DNA of 13,782 nucleotides, taken from an uncultured Rhodospirillales bacterium. GTDB lineage: Bacteria > Pseudomonadota > Alphaproteobacteria > Rhodospirillales > Defluviicoccaceae. The position numbers and the translations under genes were made by a program. Under the pieces are notes generated by a model, which saw only the letters and a list, made by a program, of their open reading frames with translations, did not search any database and had not been told where the DNA came from. Below are positions 7,230-13,782 of the stretch, piece by piece; position 1 is the first letter of the stretch; every line of letters starts with the position of its first letter. Location: positions 1 to 13,782 of the forward strand of contig CAKZLS010000070.1 of assembly GCA_937127205.1 (NCBI GenBank). The letters run 5' to 3'.

Positions 7230-7293
7230 CGTCTGACGTGGAGGGAGGTCAAAACGGAAAATCTTATAGCAGTGGTCGTCAAATGGGCCGTTG

Positions 7294-8349
7294 CTATGCG
7301 GATTTCAGTCCGGCTCGCTCCATCAGCGGAATGAGAGTGGGGTGAACGGCGGGCGCGTGCTCGTGGATGAACGTTAGCAGCGCCCTTTCGTTGCCGTGCA
7401 GGATTTCGTCTCCGCCGATGCGCTCGATCAGCCAAGTGGCCTCGGCGCCGTCAATGGCCTCGCGCCGTTCGGCGTCGGACCGCTGGCCGCGTTCACTCTC
7501 GATGGCCGCGCGTTTGGCCCGGGTGCCGAAGATATCCGCGGCCGTCCAATTCTTGGCGATATTGCACTTGAGCACTTCGCCGGCCATGTCGCCGAGCAGC
7601 CGTCCGACACCGCGACGGTCGTTCTGCCACGCCTCGCGCCGTTGAGCCTCGCGCGCGGTCGGGATCTTGGGCGCGCCGCGCGGAAACATCACGTGGCTGG
7701 CGATGGCTTTGACGAACAACTCTTGCCATGTGTCGGCATTGTCGCCGGTGGTCGTGGCATCGTTCAAGTCGAACAGCAGATCGGCCTCGCGCCGGGTAAT
7801 GGTGTGCCCGCCGCCGCCGCCGCCGGCATAGACCAGCCGGCGGATAATCTCCACATCGGCCCGGTCGATGACCCCGCTCCGCTGGCGTTTAGGTCCAAAC
7901 AGCGGCCCCCCGCCATTCAACACCGTCTCCTTGACCGCGCTTAGCACCATCACGAGCAGGTCTTCGGGTACCTCTCGAGCCCAGTGGACGATATTGACCA
8001 GCAGTTCCATCTCGGTGGGACCGTCGATGCGGCCGCGGTCAGGATCTTTGTGGGTCACGCGGTCGATGAGAAACCGGCACGCTTCGTCGCCAAGATAGCC
8101 CCGGGGTTTCTGCCGCCACACGAAGTAATCGGTAAGCGAGTCCACGAAAAAGTCGTTCCAGGCGGCGTTCTTGAGTGCGCAGGCATCGTTGAGGTCGAAC
8201 AGAGCTTCAGCCTCGGCCCTGTCGACGACACCGTCGCCGAACACTTCCCACCGCAGCTTGAGAATCTGCGCTGCAGTAATGGTTCCCCCCTCGGCAACCG
8301 ACATAAGCAGGTCGCCGGCCGGCTTCGGACGGCTCGCGGAAACAGTCAT
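7294..8349 (-). CDS. Uncharacterised protein with internal duplication (LFDLNDA repeats)
   Basis: A soluble 351-residue protein without signal peptide or membrane segment. It is built from two related halves. The first (about 29-146) has LRWEVFGDGVVDRAEAEALF then DLNDA, a W..FFVDSL block and a second DRGRIDGPTEMELL-type element. The second (about 166-351) has IIRRLVYAGGGGGG, the same LFDLNDA, W..LFVKAI, a lysine/arginine-rich linker (230-300) and a final GDEILHGNERALL element. Several elements follow a D/G-x-I/V-D-x-x-E-x-x-x-L pattern, like half of an EF-hand loop or a TerB-like motif. I believe similar conserved hypothetical proteins occur in alphaproteobacteria, but I know no function. The ATG at 8349 was chosen (GGAG 11 nt upstream); longer GTG (8478) and shorter ATG (residue 16) starts are possible. 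It is divergent from the DUF4440-like gene. Confidence 0.8.
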   Translation of the reverse strand: MTVSASRPKPAGDLLMSVAEGGTITAAQILKLRWEVFGDGVVDRAEAEALFDLNDACALKNAAWNDFFVDSLTDYFVWRQKPRGYLGDEACRFLIDRVTHKDPDRGRIDGPTEMELLVNIVHWAREVPEDLLVMVLSAVKETVLNGGGPLFGPKRQRSGVIDRADVEIIRRLVYAGGGGGGHTITRREADLLFDLNDATTTGDNADTWQELFVKAIASHVMFPRGAPKIPTAREAQRREAWQNDRRGVGRLLGDMAGEVLKCNIAKNWTAADIFGTRAKRAAIESERGQRSDAERREAIDGAEATWLIERIGGDEILHGNERALLTFIHEHAPAVHPTLIPLMERAGLKSA

Positions 8350-8714
8350 AGTGGTGGATCTCCGATGTGGTTTTTCGAATAGAAGCGGCGGCGTGTGGAA
8401 ACCAGATTTTCCTGACTGGGCGGGGACCGTGGATCTCGACTCCTGTCGCAACACGCCGAACGCGCACGAAGCGCTCACCTCCTGAGTGATGAACTATGCG
8501 CTATTCTACGAAGAATTGCAATCTATACGTGCATTCACTCTCTTGTTATCCCGCCCCCACCTGCTTGAGCCGACTGCCCGCGCGATTTTCTTGCCGGGAA
8601 GGCGCCGTAGACAGAGGGCCGGTGTCCAATTACGCTCGAGCGTCACCCTTAATGCGCTCCTACATTGGGAACGACAGTCGTGAGTTCTCACGCGCTGGAA
8701 AGAGGAAGACCGCC
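8350..8714. other. Divergent intergenic region, 365 bp
   Basis: This region separates two divergent genes and must hold both promoters. I could not identify a convincing -35/-10 pair, RNA gene or riboswitch. On the minus strand an AGGAGG (8478-8483) is followed 10 nt later by a GTG in a different frame from the 351-residue gene; a longer in-frame GTG start of that gene (8478) overlaps the AGGAGG itself. Short open frames here look random in composition. Confidence 0.5.
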
Positions 8715-9155
8715 ATGCGCAAGCTCACCGCCTTGACCGCTATTATCGTCGGCCTCTTGACGGACGCATCAGCGGTCCATGCAGACGATGCCACCGCCGC
8801 GGCCGTCGCAAAGGCTTTCAATGCCCTCGACGCCGCCTTCGAGCAGCAGGACAAGGTGGCCATCCGAAACCTCATGACCTCAGATCACGTCGCTGTCACG
8901 CCGTACTACGACGGTCCCAAATCCGTGGGAGAGGTATTGGACTCGCTCGGCGATCTGGAAACCAAGGAAATACCGGTTTCCAAAATGACCGTCTCGGTGC
9001 TCGGACCGGACGCCGCCATGGTTACCTTCCTTGCCGACATCGACGGCTCGTTCATGGGCATCCCATTGCCTTCCCGAGGCTACGTCACCGCCATCATGGT
9101 ACGCCGCGACGGCCGCTGGCTGGAGCGACACTATCAGTTGACCAAGCTCGAGTAG
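8715..9155 (+). CDS. Exported SnoaL/DUF4440-like (NTF2-fold) protein
   Basis: A 146-residue protein with an N-terminal signal peptide (MRKLTALTAIIVGLL core; likely cleavage after VHA at residue 23, before DDATAAAV). The mature part has the layout of the DUF4440/SnoaL-like NTF2 fold: a first helix AVAKAFNALDAAFEQQDKVA, LMTSDHVAVTPYYDG, a central strand MTVSVLGPDAAMVTF, and a C-terminal RRDGRWLERHYQLTKLE strand pair. Such proteins bind small molecules or act as accessory domains; no catalytic function can be assigned. It is probably periplasmic. The ATG at 8715 has AGAGGAAG 7 nt upstream, which decides it over longer in-frame starts. Its stop lies 4 nt from the convergent stop of the flavoprotein gene. 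Confidence 0.8.
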   Translation: MRKLTALTAIIVGLLTDASAVHADDATAAAVAKAFNALDAAFEQQDKVAIRNLMTSDHVAVTPYYDGPKSVGEVLDSLGDLETKEIPVSKMTVSVLGPDAAMVTFLADIDGSFMGIPLPSRGYVTAIMVRRDGRWLERHYQLTKLE

Positions 9156-9159
9156 CCGG

Positions 9160-10674
9160 TCAGAGCGACTTCGGCGGCGTCTCGCAGCCCTTTGCACAAC
9201 ACCGTCCGGGCTGCTTGGAAATTTTCTGGCCCTGGTTGTAAACCCCGCGGTCCAACAGCTGAGTAACCAGGTCCTCCTTTTCAGCGACCGGGTAGTTGCG
9301 CCAGATTTCGCGTTTCATCGCTTCCGGTGAACCTCCGCCGTGGAGGGAAATCACCGAATACCAACCGGCTTGGTTTGAAACGGTCAAGTCCTCGATAAAT
9401 CGCAGAATGTCTTTGCGGCGCTCCACCGGAATTTCTTGTCGGCCAACCAGCACGGCCGCAAGGGATGCCTCGGTTTCCGGGTTATGGTCCTCGTCCGGAT
9501 TCGGCAAAGCCACGACCATGCCACCCGACACATAGTGGGCCAGCTTGTGCATGTCATAGATTTTGGTCGCGAGAAGCAGTTTGCCGATGTTGGAATACAC
9601 GGTATCGGGCATGACCGATCCGGCTGGATCTTCTTCGCAATAGACGGACGCTGCGATGCCGCAGGCGTAAAAGCTCTCGGTGATGGTGATCAGATCGACG
9701 AGCGCATCGCGAATGTGTCCGTGCTTGTCCGCGTCCAGCCCGTTCGACTTCGCCATCATCGTTCCGGCGCCGATCAACAGATCGCCGAAACCCGCCCGCG
9801 CGCCGATACAGGAGTGGCGGTGGTGGGTGGCATAGCTGGTCGTCATGAAGCCGCCTTCCTCCGTTTCGCCGGCGAGGAAGACACGGTCGTGCGGGACAAA
9901 CACCTTGTCGAACATCACCACGCCCGTCGATTGGCCGTATTTTCCCGAAAACTTCGCCGCTGGTTCTCCGGGGCGTCCAGCGGGCTTGGCGATGATCGTG
10001 ACCCCTTCGGCGTCCACCGGGACAGCGCAGCACACGGCAAAGTCGGCATCCTCGGGCTGGTGCGTCCGACACGGCATCACCAGGAATTCGTGCATATAGG
10101 GCGCGCCCGTTACGATGGCCTTGGTCCCGCCGATGACGATGCCGTCGGGGCGGCGTTCCTTGATGTGGACATAAACATCCGAATTGGACTGCTCTCCGGG
10201 GCGGCGGGATCTGTCGCCCTTCGCGTCCGTCATCGCCACGCCAAGGGTTAGATCCTTGATCTGGACCTCGTGAAGATAGGCCATGAACCTTTGATTATAG
10301 TCAGTTTCATGTGCCTGATCCGTACGCTTTGTGGCTTGAAAAATCGCGTTCAGGGCATCGTGGCTCAAGTACCGTTGGGCGCAGCCCGCCACCTTGCAGA
10401 CGAGGCGAACGGCTTCGAGCTTGTTGAGCAGATCCTGCGAGCCCTCGTTGATGTGCAGCATTCGGCTTACGGTCTTGCCGGAGCTGCCCTGAATTGCCGT
10501 CAATAGCTGCTTGTGCCCAGCGTCGTGCGCATAGTCATAGGTGATCCCAACGGCATTAATGCCCGGCAACAAACGCGGCTCATCGGCAACACGCTCAACT
10601 CTGTCTCCATCGACAAAAACGCGTGGGCTATAAGCACGCAAGGACTCCCGGTAGTCCGCGGCAGTCATCAACAT
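9160..10674 (-). CDS. 4-hydroxyphenylacetate 3-hydroxylase / 4-hydroxybutyryl-CoA dehydratase family flavoprotein
   Basis: A 504-residue member of the HpaB/AbfD flavoprotein family, with an acyl-CoA-dehydrogenase-like fold that binds FAD. The N-terminus (MLMTAADYRESLRAYSPRVF), AMTDAKGDRSRRPGE (147-161), KAIVTGAPYMHE (185-196), the MFDKVFVPHDRVFLAGE block (254-270) and SLHGGGSP (443-450) align with 4-hydroxybutyryl-CoA dehydratase of Clostridium as I remember it. However, cluster and catalytic residues of that enzyme are changed: Cys103 becomes Tyr102, Tyr296 becomes Cys289, Cys299 becomes Ala292 and Lys300 becomes Arg293, while Cys99 (Cys98) and His292 (His285) remain. It is therefore probably a flavin monooxygenase or other FAD enzyme, not a dehydratase. 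The C-terminus carries GRCCAKGC (490-497). The start has GAGGAA 6 nt upstream. The divergent TetR gene is its likely regulator. Confidence 0.88.
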   Translation of the reverse strand: MLMTAADYRESLRAYSPRVFVDGDRVERVADEPRLLPGINAVGITYDYAHDAGHKQLLTAIQGSSGKTVSRMLHINEGSQDLLNKLEAVRLVCKVAGCAQRYLSHDALNAIFQATKRTDQAHETDYNQRFMAYLHEVQIKDLTLGVAMTDAKGDRSRRPGEQSNSDVYVHIKERRPDGIVIGGTKAIVTGAPYMHEFLVMPCRTHQPEDADFAVCCAVPVDAEGVTIIAKPAGRPGEPAAKFSGKYGQSTGVVMFDKVFVPHDRVFLAGETEEGGFMTTSYATHHRHSCIGARAGFGDLLIGAGTMMAKSNGLDADKHGHIRDALVDLITITESFYACGIAASVYCEEDPAGSVMPDTVYSNIGKLLLATKIYDMHKLAHYVSGGMVVALPNPDEDHNPETEASLAAVLVGRQEIPVERRKDILRFIEDLTVSNQAGWYSVISLHGGGSPEAMKREIWRNYPVAEKEDLVTQLLDRGVYNQGQKISKQPGRCCAKGCETPPKSL

Positions 10675-10705
10675 GGCGGTTCCTCACACCTGGATTGCGG
10701 CGCTT

Positions 10706-10722
10706 ATCTAACATTGTTAGAT
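10706..10722. promoter_or_regulatory. TetR-type operator 1 (17-bp perfect dyad)
   Basis: ATCTAAC-ATT-GTTAGAT has exact 7-bp arms and lies in the 87-bp gap between the divergent flavoprotein and tetR genes. It overlaps a possible tetR promoter (TTGCGG at 10695-10700, 17-nt spacer, TAGATT at 10718-10723). Binding there would repress both directions, the usual arrangement for a TetR regulator and its divergent target. Confidence 0.7.
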
Positions 10723-10724
10723 TT

Positions 10725-10741
10725 ATTAAACGCCGTTAGAT
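10725..10741. promoter_or_regulatory. TetR-type operator 2 (degenerate copy)
   Basis: ATTAAAC-GCC-GTTAGAT keeps the right arm of operator 1 exactly and matches 5 of 7 bases in the left arm. The centres of the two operators are 19 bp apart, nearly two helical turns, so two dimers could bind on the same face. It is followed by a T-run (10741-10748) and the tetR ribosome-binding site. Confidence 0.5.
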
Positions 10742-10761
10742 TTTTTTTGCAAGGGGTTTGC

Positions 10762-11382
10762 ATGGAAAAGGCGATACAGAGGCGTACGAATGCCGCGCAG
10801 GAAAAGCGCAACCTGATTGTTTCCGCCGCGCGGGAGGTTTTCGCTGAGGTCGGTCTCGAGGGAGCCAGCCTCCGCGCCGTGGCTGCGCAGGCGGGCTATA
10901 CGCCCGCGGCACTGTACTTCCACTTTGACTCGAAAGAAGCGCTCTACGCGGAGGTGTTGATGCAGTCGCTGGAGGAGCTGAGTGATTGTGTCCTCACGGC
11001 CGCAAAAAGTGCGGCAACACACGAAGAGCGCCTCTTCGCCGTGGCAATGGCATTCTTCGCATTCTACCTGAACAACCCCAGAGATCTCGATCTCGGATTC
11101 TATTTGTTCAGAGGGGGTATGAAGCCCGCCGGGCTCGGCAAAGATCGCGATACGGTTCTCAACAGGGCCCTCGAAAACGCGCTGCGCCCCATCGCCGTGG
11201 AAGCGGTCGCGCTTGGCGCGACGCTACAGGACGCCAACATGCTTATGGTCGACTGCTTTGCCCACGCCACCGGCCTGCTTTTGTTGCTCCACACAGGCCG
11301 CATCCGCATGTTCGACGCCTCCGCCGTCGAGCAAATGGAGGCCTACCTTCGGGACAAAATCGCATCGCTTGTTGGTGAATGA
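10762..11382 (+). CDS. TetR/AcrR-family transcriptional regulator
   Basis: A 206-residue regulator. The N-terminal helix-turn-helix spans about residues 16-64: RNLIVSAAREVFAEVGLEG, SLRAVAAQAGYTPAALYFHF and DSKEALYAEVL, all typical of TetR recognition domains. The remaining helical domain is the ligand pocket and dimer interface, rich in Phe and Leu (AFFAFYLNNPRDLDLGFYLF; GLLLLLHTG). The start at 10762 has AAGGGG 6 nt upstream; a longer in-frame frame back to 10513 would overlap the divergent gene and is rejected. Divergent placement and the operators in the gap point to autoregulation and control of the flavoprotein gene. The ligand is unknown but may be the flavoprotein substrate. It converges with the GMC gene, with 41 bp between the stops. 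Confidence 0.93.
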   Translation: MEKAIQRRTNAAQEKRNLIVSAAREVFAEVGLEGASLRAVAAQAGYTPAALYFHFDSKEALYAEVLMQSLEELSDCVLTAAKSAATHEERLFAVAMAFFAFYLNNPRDLDLGFYLFRGGMKPAGLGKDRDTVLNRALENALRPIAVEAVALGATLQDANMLMVDCFAHATGLLLLLHTGRIRMFDASAVEQMEAYLRDKIASLVGE

Positions 11383-11423
11383 TTTCTCGACCGACCGAAC
11401 CGCGCACCAATGATCGCTCGCAC

Positions 11424-13253
11424 CTATGCGATATCCCGGATGTGGCGAGCCAACCGCAAAGCCAGTGCCGCCAGGGTCAGGGTCGGGTTGGCCGCCGGTG
11501 ACGAAGGGAACACCGACAGGTCACAGGCGAACAGGTTCGAATACCCGACAAACTTCAGATCCGCGTCGACCACGCCATCCTTATACTGGTTACTCGCATC
11601 CGTGCCCATGCGCAGCGTGCCCACCTCGTGAGCGACCCCGCCGACTCCTCCCCGATCCGGAACCAAGTCGCCGCCGGCAAGCGGCACAGCGCCCACTTCT
11701 TCGAATACGCGGTTCTGGACGTCAACGACCTGGTTCCATTCGGCGTCGGTAATCGGGAGTTCGCCCATGTCGATTACGGGCTTGGCGTACGAAGGTCCAT
11801 CGTGCACCAGCGTGTAATCGTCGTTCAGAGCCGCATTGAACAGGAATACCATTTCGCAAATCATCGTATTCCCCTTGGCGTCGCGGTGAGCATCGAGGAT
11901 ATCCGGATCGATGAACCGGCCCTGGTTGAAGTCGGCGCCAAGTTCGAGAATCACGTTGTAGCGATGCAGATCCTCGAACGGCGGTGCGCCTGCGTCCCCC
12001 CCCGGAAGAAAGCCGGCGTCCTGATGGCGGAGCATGATCTTGGCACCCGCATTGAGGTCGAAATAGCTGGACGACGGCTCCAACGCGAAATGGGTAAAGA
12101 AAATCGGATGATCGCTGATGCCGACGCCGATCTTGGCGTTGGCGTCGTTGAGATTGCTCACCTGCGCCAGCTTGGCGCTTTCCACCGTACCGCCCGCGAG
12201 CACGACGAACCGTCCCTTGAAGGTTCGCGCCTTGTCGCTGATCAGATCATAGGCGACCACCGACGTGGCCGCCCCGCCGGCGGTGTTGATCTGCATTGCC
12301 GCGTGGTTGAGATTGACGGTCAGGTTGTCGGCGCCGGCCGGGCCGCCGGTCAGCCGGGATTCCATCAGCAGATCGGCGGTGGAGAACACACCGCCCGGAA
12401 CCCCCCTTAGCTGTGGATTGGTGTGCTGGATTGCCATGGGCGCGGTTCGGACCACGTAATCGGGAAGTACCCCGGCAATCCCGCTGAGCACCTGGTCCTG
12501 ATAGGTCGAGCTGAGCGTCGCCTTGCTGAGCAGCTGTTCGGCAAGATCATAGCCGAAGTTCTCGAGATCCCAGCGCACCTGGGTTGGCCAAGCGTCCAAT
12601 TCCCACCACGTCATCCGCGGCATGAACGCACCCCAGAACAGGCTCCGGCCGCCGAGGTTGAACCCCTGGCCCCCGCCGTAGGTGGAGCCCGGGGCGTTGA
12701 CGTAGTTGGTGACCTGGAACTCGTCCCACAGGTGCCAGATATTCTTGTCCACCTGAGCTTGCAGCGTGTGCTGCCGAGGGAGATTGCCCACGTGGGTCGG
12801 GAACAGATAACCGCCGGCCTCGAGAACCAGGACGTCGAGGCCAAAGTCGGAGAGCTGATCGGCGAGCACGCCGCCGCCGATGCCGGAACCGATGACGATC
12901 ACGTCATAGGTTTTCTGTTCATCCAGATTGGGCGCGAAAAACATCCGCTGGACCCGGGTGTTTTCCTTCGACACCTCCGTGATTGGCGGAAAGGTGACCT
13001 GGGTCGCGTCGTATTCGTAGGTCTGCCCGTCCACCGGCGTGAGCTGCAGGTTGTCGAAGTTCATCCAGTACTGTTCTTCGAGCACGAACTTGAACTCCAC
13101 GCCGCCGGCGTAACGGTCCGTGGGCAGCTGGAAATTCCAAGCATCGTCTTCGTACTCGCCGGGGATATCCTCGTCCCACCCATCGACGTCGTTGCGCAGC
13201 GTAACCTGCAAGTCCGGCCGATAGGCGACCGTATTGAATCGAATGGTGAACAT
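11424..13253 (-). CDS. GMC-family flavin oxidoreductase with N-terminal carbohydrate-binding-like domain
   Basis: A 609-residue protein without signal peptide. Residues 1 to about 90 form a beta-rich domain (FTIRFNTVA...VTLRND...WNFQLP...FKFVLEEQYWMNFDN) that resembles CBM20/CBM48 starch-binding or E-set modules. The GMC oxidoreductase follows: the FAD-binding motif DVIVIGSGIGGGVLADQL (117-134) with Glu145 as the likely ribose-binding acid, the GGRSLFWGAF motif (201-210), FVVLAGGTVESAKL (349-362), and the C-terminal HEVGTLRMGTD (542-552) and NPTLTLAALAL (589-599) blocks. His542 and Asn589 are the expected catalytic pair. It should oxidise an alcohol or sugar with FAD; the electron acceptor is unknown. 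The start has AGGGGTG about 5 nt upstream. It converges with tetR and diverges from the GFA gene. Confidence 0.92.
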   Translation of the reverse strand: MFTIRFNTVAYRPDLQVTLRNDVDGWDEDIPGEYEDDAWNFQLPTDRYAGGVEFKFVLEEQYWMNFDNLQLTPVDGQTYEYDATQVTFPPITEVSKENTRVQRMFFAPNLDEQKTYDVIVIGSGIGGGVLADQLSDFGLDVLVLEAGGYLFPTHVGNLPRQHTLQAQVDKNIWHLWDEFQVTNYVNAPGSTYGGGQGFNLGGRSLFWGAFMPRMTWWELDAWPTQVRWDLENFGYDLAEQLLSKATLSSTYQDQVLSGIAGVLPDYVVRTAPMAIQHTNPQLRGVPGGVFSTADLLMESRLTGGPAGADNLTVNLNHAAMQINTAGGAATSVVAYDLISDKARTFKGRFVVLAGGTVESAKLAQVSNLNDANAKIGVGISDHPIFFTHFALEPSSSYFDLNAGAKIMLRHQDAGFLPGGDAGAPPFEDLHRYNVILELGADFNQGRFIDPDILDAHRDAKGNTMICEMVFLFNAALNDDYTLVHDGPSYAKPVIDMGELPITDAEWNQVVDVQNRVFEEVGAVPLAGGDLVPDRGGVGGVAHEVGTLRMGTDASNQYKDGVVDADLKFVGYSNLFACDLSVFPSSPAANPTLTLAALALRLARHIRDIA

Positions 13254-13288
13254 GGTGCACCCCTGTTGGTCTTGGCGGTCTTTTCACC

Positions 13289-13307
13289 GATCTCGGAATT
13301 CGTGATC
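13289..13307. promoter_or_regulatory. Imperfect 19-bp dyad in the gmc/gfa gap
   Basis: GATCTCGGAATTCGTGATC has matching GATC ends and matching inner CG and A/T pairs around an odd centre, with three mismatched pairs. It lies about 36 bp upstream of the GMC start and could be an operator, but the imperfection makes chance plausible. Confidence 0.2.
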
Positions 13308-13362
13308 CCGTTTGCAGCCGACCTTATTGAATTTCCCGATTGAGTTTTGCGCTTCGGAAAGA

Positions 13363-13391
13363 ATTGTGAGGGTAGTATTTCGGATGTGCAA
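13363..13391 (-). promoter_or_regulatory. Candidate promoter for the GMC gene
   Basis: On the minus strand TTGCAC is followed after exactly 17 nt by CACAAT. The pair would start transcription near 13356, about 100 nt before the GMC start codon. The match is moderate (4 of 6 bases at each element). Confidence 0.3.
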
Positions 13392-13468
13392 CAGTCATGG
13401 AGTTCGGATGCCCTCTCACTGTGAAAATGCACATCGAAGAGTCTGGTTTCGACACGGGAAACGGCCAC

Positions 13469-13782
13469 ATGGATGCTTTCGAGAAACTCTTTGCTCGTTC
13501 GGACGATCGGAATTTCGAAGCCAAATATCGAGCACGCTGCCACTGCGGGACGGTGCGCTATGAGGTCTGCGCCGATCCCGTGGACGCGAAGATCTGTCAC
13601 TGCCGCATGTGCCAGAAACTGCATGGCGCGCCGATGCAATGGGCCGCCATCTTCCACAAACACCACGTCCGGTTCACCGCGGGGTTTGATGCCCTACGGT
13701 TCTTCAATGGAGAGCTGAACCAGGGCAAGAGAATTCTGCCGTGTAAAGTCGGTTGCGGTGAGTGCGGCACGCCCATCGCCGA
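13469..13782 (+). CDS. GFA/CENP-V domain zinc protein (3' end outside window)
   Basis: The visible 104 residues belong to the family named after glutathione-dependent formaldehyde-activating enzyme (GFA, or CENP-V domain), small zinc proteins often annotated as GFA or 'aldehyde-activating'. The expected ligands are present: the CHC pair at residues 24-26 (RCHCGTVRYEV), ICHCRMC at 42-48, and PCKVGCGECG at 91-100. The motif LHGAPMQWAAIF (51-62) is characteristic. True formaldehyde-activating function has been questioned for the family, so only the fold is claimed. The start at 13469 (weak GGGAA 8-12 nt upstream) gives an N-terminus that I think is common in this subgroup. In-frame ATGs at 13397 and 13427 are alternatives, so the start is uncertain. 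The gene diverges from the GMC gene. Confidence 0.88.
   Translation, partial: MDAFEKLFARSDDRNFEAKYRARCHCGTVRYEVCADPVDAKICHCRMCQKLHGAPMQWAAIFHKHHVRFTAGFDALRFFNGELNQGKRILPCKVGCGECGTPIA

Larger units (their letters stand above)
6820..7293. other. AT-rich intergenic regulatory region upstream of the RTX gene
   Basis: This stretch contains no convincing gene. Bases 6841-7080 are about 33% GC by my count (79 of 240), far below both flanks. It holds a TATAAT box (6932-6937, minus), a dyad ATACAA-TTAC-TTGTAT (7033-7048), a short palindrome GGTTTAAAACC (6914-6924), and copies of a TATYGAATAT motif (7007-7016, 7051-7060 on plus; 6861-6870 on minus). Toward 7293 GC rises again and two hairpins occur (7161-7176 and 7201-7229). 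The composition suggests acquired DNA or a site for an AT-binding silencer such as MucR or H-NS-like proteins. Confidence 0.6.

Noticed and set aside
7112..7435. Minus-strand frame of 107 codons
   Set aside because: It overlaps the end of the 351-residue gene in another frame and covers hairpins; its Arg/Ser/His-rich translation looks non-coding.
8486..8683. Plus-strand frame of 65 codons in the divergent gap
   Set aside because: No ribosome-binding site and no recognisable protein features; it ends just before the well-supported DUF4440-like start.
8660..8700. EcfG-type general stress promoter near GGGAAC before the DUF4440-like gene
   Set aside because: No CGTT element follows at 16-17 nt from GGAAC.
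9160..10674. Annotation of the flavoprotein as 4-hydroxybutyryl-CoA dehydratase
   Set aside because: Despite overall similarity, cluster ligands and catalytic residues appear replaced, so the specific enzyme name is not supported.
12423..13343. Plus-strand open frame of 306 codons
   Set aside because: Antisense to the GMC gene, whose FAD and catalytic motifs are clear.

Overview
The window looks like a chromosomal segment of a GC-rich flagellated alphaproteobacterium, most likely of the Rhodospirillales or a related order. The evidence is the gene order flgI-flgJ-flgN-flgK, a FlgJ that has only the rod-binding domain, a sigma-54 type promoter in front of flgI, and the codon use. No species can be named from the sequence alone. 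I saw no rRNA, tRNA, CRISPR array, transposase or integrase.

Region 1 (1-4118, all minus strand) is a flagellar operon read from right to left. It encodes FlgI (P-ring), a short FlgJ (rod-binding), a FlgN-like chaperone and FlgK (hook-filament junction, cut by the left edge of the window). Junctions are tight: 2 nt between flgI and flgJ, an ATGA overlap between flgJ and flgN, and 23 nt between flgN and flgK. A near-consensus sigma-54 promoter lies 44 nt before the flgI start. A 19-bp dyad about 80 bp further upstream sits where an enhancer-binding protein of the FlbD/NtrC type would be expected.

Region 2 (4540-7290) holds one large secreted protein: a parallel beta-helix domain, a cadherin/VCBS-like domain and RTX calcium repeats, without a signal peptide, which suggests type I secretion. 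The beta-helix half is clearly lower in GC than the flagellar genes. It is preceded by about 240 bp of very AT-rich DNA (about 33% GC by my count) with repeated short motifs, so it reads as an acquired, separately regulated surface or exoenzyme gene.

Region 3 (7294-9155) holds a divergent pair: an uncharacterised 351-residue protein with an internal duplication (minus) and a small exported SnoaL/DUF4440-like protein (plus).

Region 4 (9160-13782) is a run of redox genes. A 4-hydroxyphenylacetate-3-hydroxylase / 4-hydroxybutyryl-CoA-dehydratase family flavoprotein is divergent from a TetR regulator, and the 87-bp gap between them holds two TetR-style operators. A GMC flavin oxidoreductase with an unusual N-terminal carbohydrate-binding-like domain converges on tetR and diverges from a GFA/CENP-V zinc-protein gene cut by the right edge.

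The most interesting items are the flavoprotein that lacks most of the iron-sulphur and catalytic residues of AbfD but carries a cysteine-rich C-terminal tail, the domain fusion in the GMC enzyme, the duplicated unknown protein, and the sigma-54 plus dyad architecture before flgI. I see no convincing multi-gene system of a wholly new type.
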